Assembly (NCBI GenBank): GCA_947095585.1
Contig: OX352761.1
Location: forward strand, 91,322,833-91,386,832
Reading direction: 5' to 3'
Length of the DNA: 64,000 nt
Source: Nephrocerus scutellatus
Lineage: Eukaryota > Arthropoda > Insecta > Diptera > Pipunculidae
The notes beneath the pieces were generated by a model, which was not told where the DNA came from, did no database searches, and saw only the letters and a list, made by a program, of their open reading frames with translations. The translations under genes and the position numbers were made by a program. Position 1 is the first letter of the stretch, and each line of letters begins with the position of its first letter. Of this stretch, positions 1 to 11,587 are shown one piece after another.

Positions 1-200
1 CTTCTGTCTCCCATCCGACAAGCGGCGAAAGGATAAGTCGGGTAAGGTTAGATCACTGGGTCAGCCTAACCTGACTGCTTGACGTAGGGGAAACGGCCCT
101 TAAAAAAGTTCAATTACTCCAGCAAGCCAAAGCATCCAGGGAGGATATATGAGCACCATAAGGGTGCTACAGGCGAACCTGCATCACGCGAAGTCTTTTA
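1..200 (+). pseudogene. Non-LTR retrotransposon fragment (R1/LOA-type ORF1 end and ORF2 start)
   Basis: A + frame at the window edge ends an ORF1-like tail. From about 148 an ATG opens the peptide MSTIRVLQANLHHAKS, which is the typical opening of an apurinic-like endonuclease ORF2 of R1/LOA-type non-LTR retrotransposons. The frame is cut at about 197, where an oppositely oriented RT fragment begins, so only the first residues survive. The clade is inferred from this short opening only. Confidence 0.55.
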
Positions 201-1275
201 GTGGATCACAGTGATGTGAAAAGACAGAGAATATAAGGGTGCGATCCCCTTGGTGCGACCCAATTGGCAGAGCATTCTACATGCGTGTTGTATAGCTGAA
301 GAACGAATCTCTCTGAACTTAAATGTACGTCCGAAGATGGGCTTGAGGGTGAACTTATGAGCAATTAAAGAGCCACGAGTATTGTGAATTAAAGGAGAGG
401 TGGCATGCAACTAGCTATGTATCTTGAGCACCGTTAGAAGAAACGATGAAACAGTGACAAGCAGGAAACGTTCGGGCGGTGTTCAAGCGAATCTATTGAT
501 TTCTCAAGATTAGGGCGTATTAAAGGCCTTGTATATAGTATACGAATTAGAGGGATTAAAGTAATTCTTGCACAGAGATAGAACAGCTAAGTCTTCGCAG
601 CATTTTTGGCGACGGTTAATATGTCGTCATTCCAACAAATATTGTCGATAACGCACATACCGAGAATTGCGAGTTTTTCAGTTTCCTCGATGCATGTGCC
701 ATTCATATAAAATGGCATTAGATTTAAGATTTGATTAGACGACAGGAGACAGCATGGGTTTTGGAATCGTTAAATTCTACTCGATTGTTTTCTCCCCCTT
801 TTACTATGCTGTCCAGGTCAGAATTTAGCGTGCTTAACATACGTAGTTGTTTTCGTTCCACATGAGAAGTGGAGGGACGTTCCTCAAACTCATATGAGAA
901 GCTGATAGTGCTGTCGTCAGTGAAAAAGTGAATTGGATTAGAAGTAGTGGTCAAGAGATCATTTATAAAAATGAGAAAAAGAGTCGGAGAGAGAAGAGAG
1001 CTCTGGGGAACGCCAGCATTTATCTGATGTATATAAGCTTGAAACCGTCGTTAGTTTCAAGATATTTCATGAGCTGAAAATTGATCAGCGTTTCCATGAG
1101 CTTGGAATGAATGGGTGTAAGTGATATGTCGGTGTTTTCCAACTTTTCAGGAAAAGTCAAGAAGATAGGATCGATGGAAAAACTTATGTAATGGTAATGC
1201 CAGCTTGGAAGAGCTCCTTTTCAAATTAATGAGAAATACCATCTGGCCCAGCGGATTAGTGAGTGTTGGATTTAT
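198..1275 (-). pseudogene. Non-LTR reverse transcriptase remnant (CR1/jockey-like)
   Basis: Read on the minus strand, about 1275-1147 gives an RT palm-entry segment (NPLGQMVFLI, a corrupted 'GPDGIP' region). About 954-724 carries the catalytic box as FFTDDSTISFSY, where FADD is usual, followed by RVEFNDSKTHAVSC. About 410-198 gives the C-terminal tail found after the thumb in this group. Stops and frame changes separate the pieces, and the part with the first catalytic Asp is missing. It appears related to the fragments at 27415-28115 and 47690-48110, judged by eye. It is dead. Confidence 0.7.
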
Positions 1276-1689
1276 TGTGGTATTTATACCCAATAAATAG
1301 TTTTCGAAAATTTTCAACTCTTTTCTATGCGATTTTGTTTTATTTGAATCATCTAGCAAATACTAAAATATACGGGAAGTTCTTATATAAAACTCACCAA
1401 CTAACAAGTACGTACAAGCGCAACTACTATTACAACTACTTACAAGTGAATATAAGTACATCTACATGAATGCTACAAGTACCTATAATTTTTACGAATA
1501 AGTTCTACATTATTTTATATACAATATTTCTTATACTGATAAACAGATAGCGCTATAAAGTGTACTAAATCTATTTTTATAACATACATATGTACTAACT
1601 GTTTATTCTCGTGCCAAATATAAGATCATAAAGCTCATAAACGTAAATGGACATAAAGAGGGTTCCGCAGAAGTTGATTAACATCATCA

Positions 1690-1836
1690 TCATATTTGGC
1701 TCTACAACCGGGGTCCGGTCCTGGCCTCCCGCAAAAAGTCTCTCCACCGGTCCCGATTTCGAGCCGATGCCATCCAGTTTGGCGTCTCTAAACTATGGGC
1801 GTCCTGGTCTACGCCATCCTTCCACCGTAGGCTTGG
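1690..1836 (-). mobile_element. RTE-like retrotransposon, 3' end fragment
   Basis: The segment nearly matches 41520-41640, the 3' end of another copy. In minus orientation it encodes the C-terminal stretch RRPGRPxFxDAKLD before a tail of ATG repeats (CATCATCATAT on the + strand at 1683-1695). It abuts the + oriented copy that starts at about 1840, so two copies of the same family lie head to head. Confidence 0.75.
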
Positions 1837-2039
1837 CGGGCCTCGCTGTCGTGTTCCATAAATCCCATCAGCGGAAACTATCTCTGACTGGTGGAAGTGC
1901 GATCAAACCTCCACGTGGTGGCCGCTGGTAATTTTCCTCCAATGCAGGAAAAGCTGAATTATCGGGCTAGTCTCTTCAAAGTAAGGTTGGCGCGAGGCCA
2001 ATAACCTCACCTGTAAAAAATTATTATTACGGAACCCAA

Positions 2040-2890
2040 AATCAGCCTCGGATACACTGATGAACGACGACGATCACGGCAACGAAAACGGCTAAACGAT
2101 TTAAGAATTTTCTCATGGAACGTACGCTCACTGTATAGAGCTCGAGCTGCACAGCAGCTAGCCGATACCATGTCCAAATATAATGCTGACTTAACAGCAA
2201 TTCAGGAGATGCGATGGACAGGGAATGGTGTCTTAAAAAAATCAGAATATGACATATATTACAGCTGTCATGCAAGACATCATGTGCTCAGGGTGGGGTT
2301 TCTGGTCAGCAAAAGAATGAAACCCACCGTTATCGGCTTTAATGCAATAAATGCAAGGCTATGCACCCTTCGCGTGCGGGGCAAATTTAAAAACATAAGC
2401 CTCATTAACGTTCACGCACCTACAGAGGATTCGCCAGATGATGAAAAAGAAGAATTCTTTGAATCAGTCGAACGGGAACTCCATGCCTGCCCTCAGTATG
2501 ATGTTAAAATCATTCTGGGGGATATGAATGCTAAAATAGGTAGGGAGCCAGTATTCAGGCAGTACATTGGTACCCATAGCTTACACGAGAACACTAATGA
2601 CAATTGACAACGAGTCATAGAGATGGCAGAAAGCAATAATTTGGTCGTTGCGAGTACAAGGTTTGCGCGTAAAAATATCCACAAAGCCACCTGGCTATCT
2701 CCCGATGGAGCCACTCGCAACCAGATAAACCACGTGTTGATATACCGCTGCCACAAACCGAACCTGATGACGGTACGAACGTACCGAGGTGCCAACGTCG
2801 ACTCAGACCACTATCTTGTTGGTATGGTGCTCCGAGAGCGGATTGCATCATCACGAATCAGATTCGGTCAACACGGCTGCCCTTCGCAAT
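2040..2890 (+). pseudogene. Endonuclease domain of the RTE-like element
   Basis: This is an APE-type endonuclease module that would nick target DNA for target-primed reverse transcription. The in-frame stretch RLNDLRIFSWNVRSLY precedes the Met at 2170, so the domain starts upstream of that Met. One nonsense codon near 2605 splits it, and the downstream half (MAESNNLVVASTRF, TWLSPDGATRNQINHV, GANVDSDHYLV) reads on in the same family order. Apart from that stop it is well preserved. Confidence 0.8.
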
Positions 2891-3296
2891 GAGAGACCAG
2901 AAACAACTACGGTCAAGCGATAGGACTCGCCCTAATTGCAGGGAGAGTAAGTCCTGGGGCTGAGATAACGGGCGTAGAAGAGAAATGAACACGCCTTAAA
3001 AATACGTCATTAGAACTGCTGACTCCATCTTAGGCAGTAGTCGTAGAGATCGAAACAACTGGTTCGATAACGAATGTAAGCTAGCGACTGAACGTAAGAA
3101 TGTTGCGTACCGAGCAATGCAACAATCTCATAGAACGCGGGCACGCGCAGTTGAATATAAAGAGCTCAGAAGATATGAAAAAACAGTTCACCGGCGAAAG
3201 AAAGCAGCCTGGGAGAAGAATCCCGTCCGTGAACTGGAACAGTAGGAACTGGAAGGACCGCACCAGGCGCGGAATTTCTACCAAAGGGTCCGCGGT

Positions 3297-4905
3297 ATGA
3301 AGCAATATACACCGCGTTGCACATACTGCAAAGACAAAGAGGGTAATCTGATAGCCGATCTCAAAGGCATCTTAGAGCGATGGGAAGAGCACTTTCATGA
3401 ATTGCTAAATGGCCAGCTAACTGAGGAATTGGAGGCTCCACCAATGACCGAAGATCATACTATGCTGCCGCCACCAAGCATAGTCAAAGTTAGCAGAGCG
3501 ATAAATCGGCTCAAAAATAATAAGGCCCCGGGATCTGTTGGGATCCCAGTGGAAGTGATTAAAACAGGAGGCCCCACATTACACCTAGCAATTAATGAAA
3601 TAATATTGTAAGTATGGGAGAAAGAAGCTATGACAGAAGACTGGCGAAGAGGCATCCTGTGCCACATACCTTAGTAGGGAGATATCACAACATGCAGCAA
3701 TTATCGTGGTATAACATTGTTGAGTACCGCGTATCAGATTATCTCCTCTATCCCTCAAGACATGATAGCCCTATACGCTAAAGTCATCATTGGTCCATAC
3801 CAGTGTGGCTTCATCCCAGGCAAACCAACAACTGATGAGACTTACACCCTAAGGCAGGTGATGGAAATATGTCTAGAGTTTCAAAACTCACTACACCATC
3901 TTTTTATAGGTTTTAAAGCCGCCTAGTGTTTAGTTTGAGTTTCAAAACTCACTACACCATCTTTTTATAGGTTTTAAAGCCGCCTATGATAGCATAGCAA
4001 GAGTAGAACTATATGAAGCCATGAGAGAATTCGGCATCCCAAATAAACTGACACGACTATGTAGGTTGACCATGACCTACGTTACAAGCCAAGTAAAAAT
4101 ATCCGGATCACAATCAAGCCCATTCAACATCTATAACGGGCTCCGACAAGGGGATGGACTGGCCTGCGCCCTCTTCAACCTGGCGTTGGAGAAAGTGATC
4201 CGAGACTCTGACGTAACGGCGAGAGGAACAATCCTCTATAAGTCCATTCAGATACTGGCTTACGCAGACGATATTGACATCGTTGGTAGAAACTGAAGAG
4301 CTGTACAGGAAGCTTTCATCCAGATAGAGCAGGCGGCACGAAATCTGGGGCTACACATAAATGAGAGCAAAACAAAGTACATGGTGGCCATGTCTGTGAG
4401 TAAAAGATCCAACAGTGGTCACTCAATTCAAATAGTCGAGCACGAATTTGAATTAGTGCAATCCTTTAACTATCTCGGGTCAACTGTAGCAGCCGATAAC
4501 AGCATGGAACCAGAAATACGCGCACTGTTGCTTAAAGCCAATAAAGCCTACTATAGTCTGTCAAGACTCTTCAAATCCAGGAACATCACCATAACATCCA
4601 AGCTGCTGATATATAAGACAATGGTCATACCAGTACTTACATATGGATCCGAGACTTGGGTGCTTGGCAAAAAGCATTCTGACCTCTTAGCCGCGTTCGA
4701 GAGAAAATTCTTACGGAGAATTGTTGACCCCGTATGTGAGGAAGGACGATTCCGAAGACTCTATAATGATGAGATCTACGAGCGTTACCGCGATGTCGAC
4801 ATCGTGAAGAACATTAAGCTCGGTAGGCTCCGGTGGGCAGGACACCTAGCTCGCATGAGCGAAGACGATCCTGCTCGAAAAGTCCTTTGCGGTAGGATAC
4901 ATGTA
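3297..4905 (+). pseudogene. Reverse transcriptase domain of the RTE-like element
   Basis: The RT carries the finger region (RAINRLKNNKAPG), SNYRGITLLSTAY, the palm with QGDGLACALFNLALEKV and the catalytic AYADD at about 4257-4275, then a thumb/connection region (FNYLGSTVAADNSMEPEIR). Stops occur near 3608, 3672 and 4294, and the 61 bp duplication at 3876-3997 adds a frameshift. The first palm Asp is Gly in both duplicated units, so the enzyme was inactive before or at the duplication. No functional product is expected. Confidence 0.85.
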
Positions 4906-5240
4906 TAACCTGATGGAGCAATTCGCAAGCAGACAGATCACGTATTAATAGACATCCACCATAACACGAACCTAATTACGGTACGAACGTACCGAGGTGC
5001 CACAATCTACTCGGACCACATCCTTGTTGGTATAGTATACCGAGCGCGGGTTACATCAAAAAGAAAGACTGCATCCGCGAATTAGATTCGAGTAAACACG
5101 GCTGCGCTTCACAAAGAACAGACCAGAAACTAATTACGATCAAGCGATAGGATTCACCCTTAATTAAGGGATATTTAGTCCTAAGCCGGACATAGAAAGT
5201 AGTTTACACGCCTTAGTACTGCTGACTCCATCTTTTGCAA
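4906..5240 (+). mobile_element. RTE-like fragment, endonuclease C-terminal segment
   Basis: The sequence parallels 2700-3030 of the preceding copy (gatggagc.attcgcaa, gtacgaacgtaccgaggtgcc, cacggctgcgcttc). It therefore belongs to a second copy of the same family placed in tandem with the first. It is too diverged to read as protein. Small pieces at 5555-5600 and 6552-6785 may be later parts of the same copy. Confidence 0.7.
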
Positions 5241-5599
5241 AATTCGAAGCATAAAAAAATTATCCATTTAAGAAAATTTTACATTTACATTTTACATTAA
5301 AGTACACTACAGTTTGCTGGCCTTCATTCCACTTTGCCAGTTTCTGACGACCATAAGTTCACATGTTGAAGTCAAATTCAATTATTATCAAAACAACAAA
5401 AACTGAGGATGTTGGTTTCAAGTTGCCCCCAGCGACCACTGAAAATGGTTCTGTATTTTATAAACGCGAATATACCAGTTCGTGTTACATTCTTGTTCAC
5501 AACACTACACCCATATATGCAGTACATAATCGAAAAGATTAATTCAATTATGAATGTAATATAACGACTGAAGGTAGGAATGTTGGGTACCACAGCAGT

Positions 5600-6548
5600 G
5601 TAATTTGCATTTATTTGTATTTGTATTTATTTATTGAATTTATAAGCATTTTAAAACAAAGTGTCTTATTTATAATACTTATAATGTATGGATTTAAATT
5701 AAAATTTAATTGAAATTTCAAAGAGAGAAAAAAAATATATATTAACTGAAATATTATTTATAGAAGTTATTGAAGTTATTATACATTATGTAAAAATATT
5801 GAAATTTTCAATGATAATCAATGTTTTAGAAATAGTTTCAGCATTAATATAGGTTTTTTTTAAAGAGTTTTCAAAGGAAATATAGCTGTTCAGACCCCTC
5901 AAGTTCGCCGGAGTTCCAGAGGCCAACAGCATGTACAAAAAACTGATTCTTAGAGTTTCTATATCTCAAGGTTGGGACAATTAGAACATTACTTCTTTGT
6001 GATACTGGGAAAATTAGTTTCTCGAAAAGATAATTAGGAGATCTAGTTTGTATGAGTTTAAAAAGAAACGTTAAACTTAGAAAATCTGTATACTTGTTTA
6101 GAGGCATATTAAAAACACTACCTGCTTGCACCGAAACATGATCGAAGCGACGTAATCCATTAATAAAACGAACAATGTTATTGAACACTACTTGGAACTT
6201 GCGCTTGTTTGCACTATCCAAACAGCAACTTCCGTAGAAAAGGGTTGGCAGAACAAGAGTTGTGGCTATTATCATTTTTGTTGGGACTGGAAGGCAACTT
6301 CCAGCAATGCATAAAACCAGCAGAGCAGAATAGATTCGACCAACTGAGTTAGCCAGATGATTGTCCCACGATAGGGTTTGGTTAAAAATAACCCTTAAAT
6401 TTTTTACTGTTTTAACGTAGTTCAATATTTTCCCTCGAACAAGTTCGATACTTCGCAGGTATGACATATCAATAGCAGTATTACTAATAACAATTGCCTG
6501 ACACTTATTAGCATTAAGTTTAAGGTGATTTTCTCTAGATCACTGTGC
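5600..6548 (-). mobile_element. Non-LTR retrotransposon 3' part (CR1/jockey-like RT C-terminus)
   Basis: A 198-residue open frame (6467-5871, minus) extends upstream to about 6545 through NHLKLNANKCQAIVIS. It then has VKNLRVIFNQTLSWDNHL, the usual post-palm 'LG..ld..l.w..hi' segment, the TLVLPTLFYGS region and a VHAVGLWNS-type C-terminus. The 3' end on the + strand at 5605-5640 is a tail of ATTTGTATTTGTATTT repeats. RTE-like sequence resembling one copy lies on both sides (5555-5600 and 6552 onward), so this element probably inserted into it. The frame is open but 5'-truncated, lacking endonuclease and most of RT. Confidence 0.75.
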
Positions 6549-6551
6549 TAT

Positions 6552-6785
6552 ACTCTATTGTATAGAACGCGGGAACGCGAAAAGAATACAAAGAGCTCAG
6601 AAGAAATATAAAATAATTCACCGGCGAAAGAATGCGACCTGGAAAAAAAGAATTTCATCCGTGACCTAGAACAGTTTCAAGACTCACTTCACCATCTGTT
6701 TGTAGAATTTGAAGCCCCTTAAGTTAGCAGGGCCAGAATGAAACTTTTCAAGGCCATGAGAAAATTTGGCATCCAAATTTACACA
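6552..6785 (+). mobile_element. RTE-like fragment with internal deletion
   Basis: About 6552-6680 matches the linker between endonuclease and RT (atagaacgcgggaacgcg, aaagagctcagaag, caccggcgaaagaa; compare 3128-3215). It jumps at about 6675 to sequence equivalent to 3880-4040 (actcacttcaccatct, aaggccatgagaaaatttggcatcc). Some 650 bases are missing between the two blocks. It does not code for protein. Confidence 0.75.
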
Positions 6786-6822
6786 GGACACATCTGACAC
6801 ATAAACTGGATATTTCCAGCTT

Positions 6823-6890
6823 GAAGTAATAACTATTTGGCGCAACAGACCATTGTGGTCAAGTGCCCAGCTTCTCGCGATCATCGTTCG
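6823..6890 (-). mobile_element. SINE tail remnant
   Basis: The words tttggcgcaacagaccattg and agcttctcgcgatcat match the 3' part of the tRNA-headed SINE in this window (tail in reverse orientation). The tRNA head is absent. Confidence 0.6.
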
Positions 6891-6899
6891 CGACCTATA

Positions 6900-8820
6900 A
6901 TTCAAAGCCATATTGCTTAGTTGGGAAGCTTAAAGTACTTGAGCCCACTAGTACAGTAGTTGTTAATATGAGTCAATTTTTACAAAACTTTTTACTTGTA
7001 TGAATTGTTTAAACAATCGATCATAACATATCGGTCATAACATAAAGACGAAAAAGACTGATTAGGTGAGCTCTAAAGATATTTTTTACAATCTTTTGAA
7101 TTCGAAATAAGTTTATAATAATCCCAATAACTAACGACAGTTGAAAAATTTAAGGCAAAAAATAAAAAAAAAACTCTTTTGTCTCTCATGTAATCATTAT
7201 TAGAAAATGATGATACTTATTAACAAGCCACTAGTTGACGTTGTATAAATATCTCATGAACAATGAAGAAGACTCACATTGTTCTATCTTTTCATTAGTC
7301 TACACTCGTAGATACACTCGTAGATGACTAGTGTTGGATGTGCACAGTCGTATACCTAAATGTGGTCTTTCAATAGATGATTCCGTATACTATGGTAGAT
7401 AATAATCGCTAAACGGATTTCCTTCAATAAAATTGTATTGAACCAGTCAAGAGGAAAATCAGGAAATAGAAACGCAAAGACTTCCTGATGTGGCAAGAAG
7501 TTTAAGACAGCAGCAATATAGAAACGTTCATCAGATTACAAAACAATAGGAATATGTTATACGAGACTATAACTCCAGTAGTTGGTAGTTATAAAATTTA
7601 AAAGGTCTTTTTAGTTCTTCGCAGAGATCTGGTTTTAAATACTCCGGCATTGTATATATTGTACATCGACAACTTTTCGCCCTCTAGAAATCGCTTCGCA
7701 TTGTGGAAAATTGAAAATGAGATGAATTCGAAAATGCAATTCCTTAAAGTGAATTTGTGGATAAATACCGGCGCGCCTTGCGTTTTTGCACTTTTTTAGT
7801 AGTTGTATCCATATTCATAGTCATTTAGAAGTAAGCTTTTACAATATAGGATGGCATTGTCCTGGTGCAAGAACGGATGAATGACAACGAACGCAAGTAA
7901 TATAAAATACAATTTTCTTTTCATTTTTAATGAAGAAATATTTTTTATATAGCTTGCACGTTTACTATGCGCGGTATATCGTATGAATGCATATTTTTAC
8001 TTTATTTCTCTGTTCTTTTTGAATTTTATAAACTGCTTTGCTCATCAACTCGTATATAAATTGCATACCTACATAGCAAAGAAGAATCATATCGATAAGA
8101 ATGGGGATTTTGAGCTTTCCGCATAGACGCAGATGACATTCCCAATCAAACAAGGGCTGGCGATAAGGAGATTTCAAGGATTTAAACCTCTTGCGTATAC
8201 AAATAAGATTTCGTTCACCTTGCGTTTGTCCTCTGTTCGACCGACACGAACAAACCAAACCGACCGTCGGTCACTGGTATCCAACGATACACTGTATGCA
8301 TTTTTAATTATTATATCTTCAGTCGTTGTGCGGTTTTGAACATGCAAATGAAAACAGCGAAACTGTATTCAATTTACATGCCACGATTTTTTGAATATTG
8401 CAGGTCGGCGGTTAAAAAAGACGCAATAAATGGACATAATTTTCCAAATTTTACCTTTTATCTTACTTAGGCGTTTTTCTGCTGAGTTGAGATTAAAATA
8501 TATTTAATCGGTTTACTGATCACAGTTAAGTGGACCAGAGAAGCGTTGATTTAGAGAGCATCTTAATATATTAGTTTGTTTTGTTTCTTGTTGACAATAT
8601 TAATTGTGAAAATGAGACACGTAGATAGTGGAAGAGATAGAGGAAAAGAGATATAGGGGAACAAAATTACAGAAAACATTTCTGCTGTTCCTTAAAGCAG
8701 GTCCATCAGCTAAACTTTTTGAAACTTTTATTACGATGTAGAGAGCAGCGAATTTATGAAGACAAACATTATTGACTCCCATATGAGGTAGGCCAATGAC
8801 GAAGACTCCGGCTACCACGA
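6900..8820. other. Anonymous AT-rich sequence
   Basis: No gene, domain or repeat family recognised. Open frames here are short and lack any known motif. Confidence 0.5.
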
Positions 8821-8824
8821 TTCA

Positions 8825-8880
8825 TCGTTGGCCGGACACCTAGTTGACAGGAGCGGGGAGAGAAAATAGAAAGTCCTTTG
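8825..8880 (+). mobile_element. Possible RTE-like C-terminal scrap
   Basis: The run ggccggacacctagttgaca, then agaaagtcctttgtg, resembles 4838-4893 of the RTE-like element (gcaggacacctagctcgc … aaagtcctttgcgg). It is short and diverged. Confidence 0.4.
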
Positions 8881-9239
8881 TGTATATCAAACCTGGGCTG
8901 AGATGATGGTGGAGACTAGAATGACCAAAGTTCAGGAATGTTAAATTCGAGGACTCGAGGCTTGAGGTCATGTCTTAAAGACATGTCATTAGACATTAAG
9001 CACTTTTGGTTCGGTTTGCATTCGCAATAACAATAAGCAAACAATAAGTGCAGTCATTGAGTGTTTGCGGCATTAATCTTGAAAATCCATGTTTCTCTCA
9101 TGGTCAATTGTTTGTCGCCTGTTCCAGTATCGGAAAACCATCAGCTTGGTTTGTTTACGCGCCAGACAACAAAACAAATAAAAAACAGCGCACATACCTT
9201 TTACTCGCGGTTAAAGTGAAACTTTTTCTATCTTTTGGA

Positions 9240-9720
9240 CAAAAATACCTCCGAAAGACCCCTAAAAGACCCCTAAGAATCATAAAAAGACCCCAAGAAG
9301 AACCCAAAAAATCCCCAAAAAGCCACCAAAAGACTCTCAAAGGAATCATAATAGACCTCTCAAAAAACCTTTAAAAGACTTCCCAAAAGACCCTAAAGGG
9401 ACCCCAAAAAATCCTAAAAGACTTCACAAAGAATACTCCCAACAGACTACTCAAAAGACCCCTAAAAGACACTCAAAAGACCCTTAAATAACCCCAAAAA
9501 ACCCAAAAAGATCCCAAAAAGGCCCTCAAAAGGCCATCAAGACGCTTAAAAACTCTCAAAATACCCTCAAAAGACCCCAAAAAGACATTCAAAAGATTCC
9601 CAAAGGATCCTAGAAAGACCCCCAAAAGACCCCAAAAAGAACCTCAAAAGACTCCCAAAAGACCCCCAAAGGACCATCAAAAGACCAGCTAAAGATCCCC
9701 ATATAACCCTTTAAAAGACT
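9240..9720. repeat. Degenerate AAAAGACCCC minisatellite
   Basis: About 480 bases consist of imperfect repeats of a 9-12 base word (aaaagacccc, aaaaagaccct, caaaaagacc). The strand composition is strongly skewed: almost only A and C with a single G per unit, and few T. It is flanked by ordinary AT-rich sequence. An open frame that enters it from 9048 is an artefact of this composition. Confidence 0.85.
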
Positions 9721-10094
9721 ATTATATTCTGGATTAATATAATTGAATTAAAATGAATGCCTTTATCTTCTAATAACTATGTTTTATTTCAGTCGTAATA
9801 AATTGAGAGTTGCACATCGACTGACTCTACTATTCTAATAATGCCAAAGATCAAGTCTAGTACATGTGTATGTAATCGCTGCATAACTGTAGCAGCGAGA
9901 CACGGTCAACGATGAGAACAATTTATATGTAGTTGCTCAGTACATAACAAAGACCATATCGAATTTCATGCAAATCGGTTGAGAAATGAGTTAGTTCCAA
10001 AAATTTAAAAATGTAACACAATAATGTGGCCAATAATGTGACTCAAAACCGCAACACTAACCATACTCATCCTCACCGCCGATAAAGTAGTTTC

Positions 10095-11256
10095 ACTTAT
10101 AAAAAACAACCCATAAAAATTAAAAGTTTTCATGTAAATTCTCTAATAGGAGATTCATATGTGTGCAAAGTTTGAATCGGGTTAATTTGGAAAAAATTAA
10201 TATAAGAGCCCATCACTTCAAAATTTTTTTCAAGAACTGATGTCATCGGAGATACACATGTGTTAAAAAATTTGTGTGGGAGCCCCCGACATTGGTGCCC
10301 GATCGCTTCCAACTTTCAATAGTAAGTGTTTTCATCGGTGATATACATGTGTTTAAAATTTGAAGAAAATCGGGTTAATTTTTAAAAAAATTATATAGGC
10401 ACCCCTCAAGCCTTAGGGCCAGATTACTCCAAAAAAAATGTACAAAAAGTTTTGTCATTCAGAGATAAACATGTCTTTAAAATTTGAAGAAAATCGGGTT
10501 AATTTTTAAATAATTTATATGGGCACACCTCAGGCCTCAGCGCCCGATCACTCCAAAACTGTTAAACAAAAGTTTTGTCCATCGGAGATACTCACGTGTG
10601 TAACATTTGAAGAAGGTCTGGTTAATTTTTTTTTAAAAAATTTTATGGGCCCCAACGACCCCGGGGCCTCCAAAATTTTTACAAAAAGTGTTGTCCATCG
10701 GAGATACACATTTGTATAAAATTTTAAAAAAATCGGGTAAATTTTGTAAAATATTTGTATGTGAGCCCCCCGACCCCTAGGTCCGAGGGGACTCAAATTT
10801 TAATAGAAAGTATTGTCACAGAAAATATACATGTGTGCATTTCAATAAAATCGGTCTTTGGGAAGTGGGTTAAAAATTGATCAGAAAATCTGACCAGCCA
10901 GCCAGCCAGCACCCAGCCACGTGCACGCGAAGTTAAAATAGAGAATTTAAAAATGGTTTGTATCATAAAGCATTGCAATGAACGAAATAGTGATGTTGTT
11001 AACAATCAAAACAAACAAATGCCTTGTTTCAATTGGTTTGGTATGACATTGCAATTGAAATCGAAATGTAATTGACATACCTTGAGATTCATTGCAATTT
11101 CAGATTTAATGAACGAAAATAAATAATTTAGTTGAGGTTTTTTTCTCTCATTTTTACTTTGATTTAACATTGCAAATAGCTTTTCACAAATTCACAAAAC
11201 GATCACAAACAAATTTACTGAAAGTGCGACAGGACTATCCGTCGGGTCAGCTAGTA
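10095..11256 (+). mobile_element. Family A element with Helitron/Helentron-like 3' end
   Basis: It starts at acaacccataaaaattaaaa, with a subterminal TAAATTCTCTA at about 10135-10145. Next come about eight diverged ~90-110 bp tandem units (atcggagatacacatgtgt … gaagaaaatcgggttaattt … gggccc). It closes with a GCCAGCCAGCC run and the inverted motif AGAGAATTTA at about 10943. A 300-base AT-rich tail ends at 11228-11256 with a hairpin (CGAC-A-GGA-CTA-TCC-GTCG) followed by GGTCAG and CTAG. Subterminal inverted repeats, a tandem core and a 3' hairpin before CTRR are features known from Helentron/DINE-1-type non-autonomous elements. Membership is my inference. Confidence 0.6.
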
Positions 11257-11587
11257 TATTATAATTCTAAACGAATTTTGAATCTCTGAGAGTAGTACAA
11301 CTCGTGTCTATAGTTATGATTTATGTGTCAAATAAAAGGTCTCGATGTAATTTCAATCCAAGCAATTTTAAATTTCCTAATTCCCTGCTAAATACGAAAT
11401 TTTTTGTGAATCTTCCTGAAGCTTCTATGCTCATTACTTTAAAATGACTTTACCGATTTGAATAATTTTTTGTCGCTTCTTGAGATAATAAAAGTAGGGT
11501 ATTATTATTATTTTTTTTTTGTTATTGTTGGTGGGCTGAGAAGCCTTGTGCACTGCGACCTTAAGGTCTATTGTGCGTCCCAGATGT

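Larger units (their letters stand above)
1840..4905 (+). mobile_element. RTE/BovB-like non-LTR retrotransposon, near full length but dead
   Basis: About 1840-2040 matches the 5' leader of the copy ending at 43690. The endonuclease follows at 2040-2890 (LRIFSWNVRSLY, AIQEMRW, VHAPTE, GDMNAKIG and a corrupted SDH as DSDHY), with a TGA near 2605. The RT runs 3360-4900 with NNKAPG, NYRGITLLS, CGFIPGKPTTDE, NGLRQGDGLA and AYADDIDIVG. The first catalytic position reads FIGFKAAYDS where FIDF is usual. A 61 bp direct duplication (units start at 3876 and 3937) shifts the frame. The tail GHLARMSEDDPARKVLCG ends at about 4893, so the 3' UTR is missing. Clade assignment is from domain order and motifs and is tentative. 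Confidence 0.85.

Noticed and set aside
9048..9374. 108-codon open frame
   Set aside because: Its second half is the AAAAGACCCC minisatellite and the first half has no recognisable motif.
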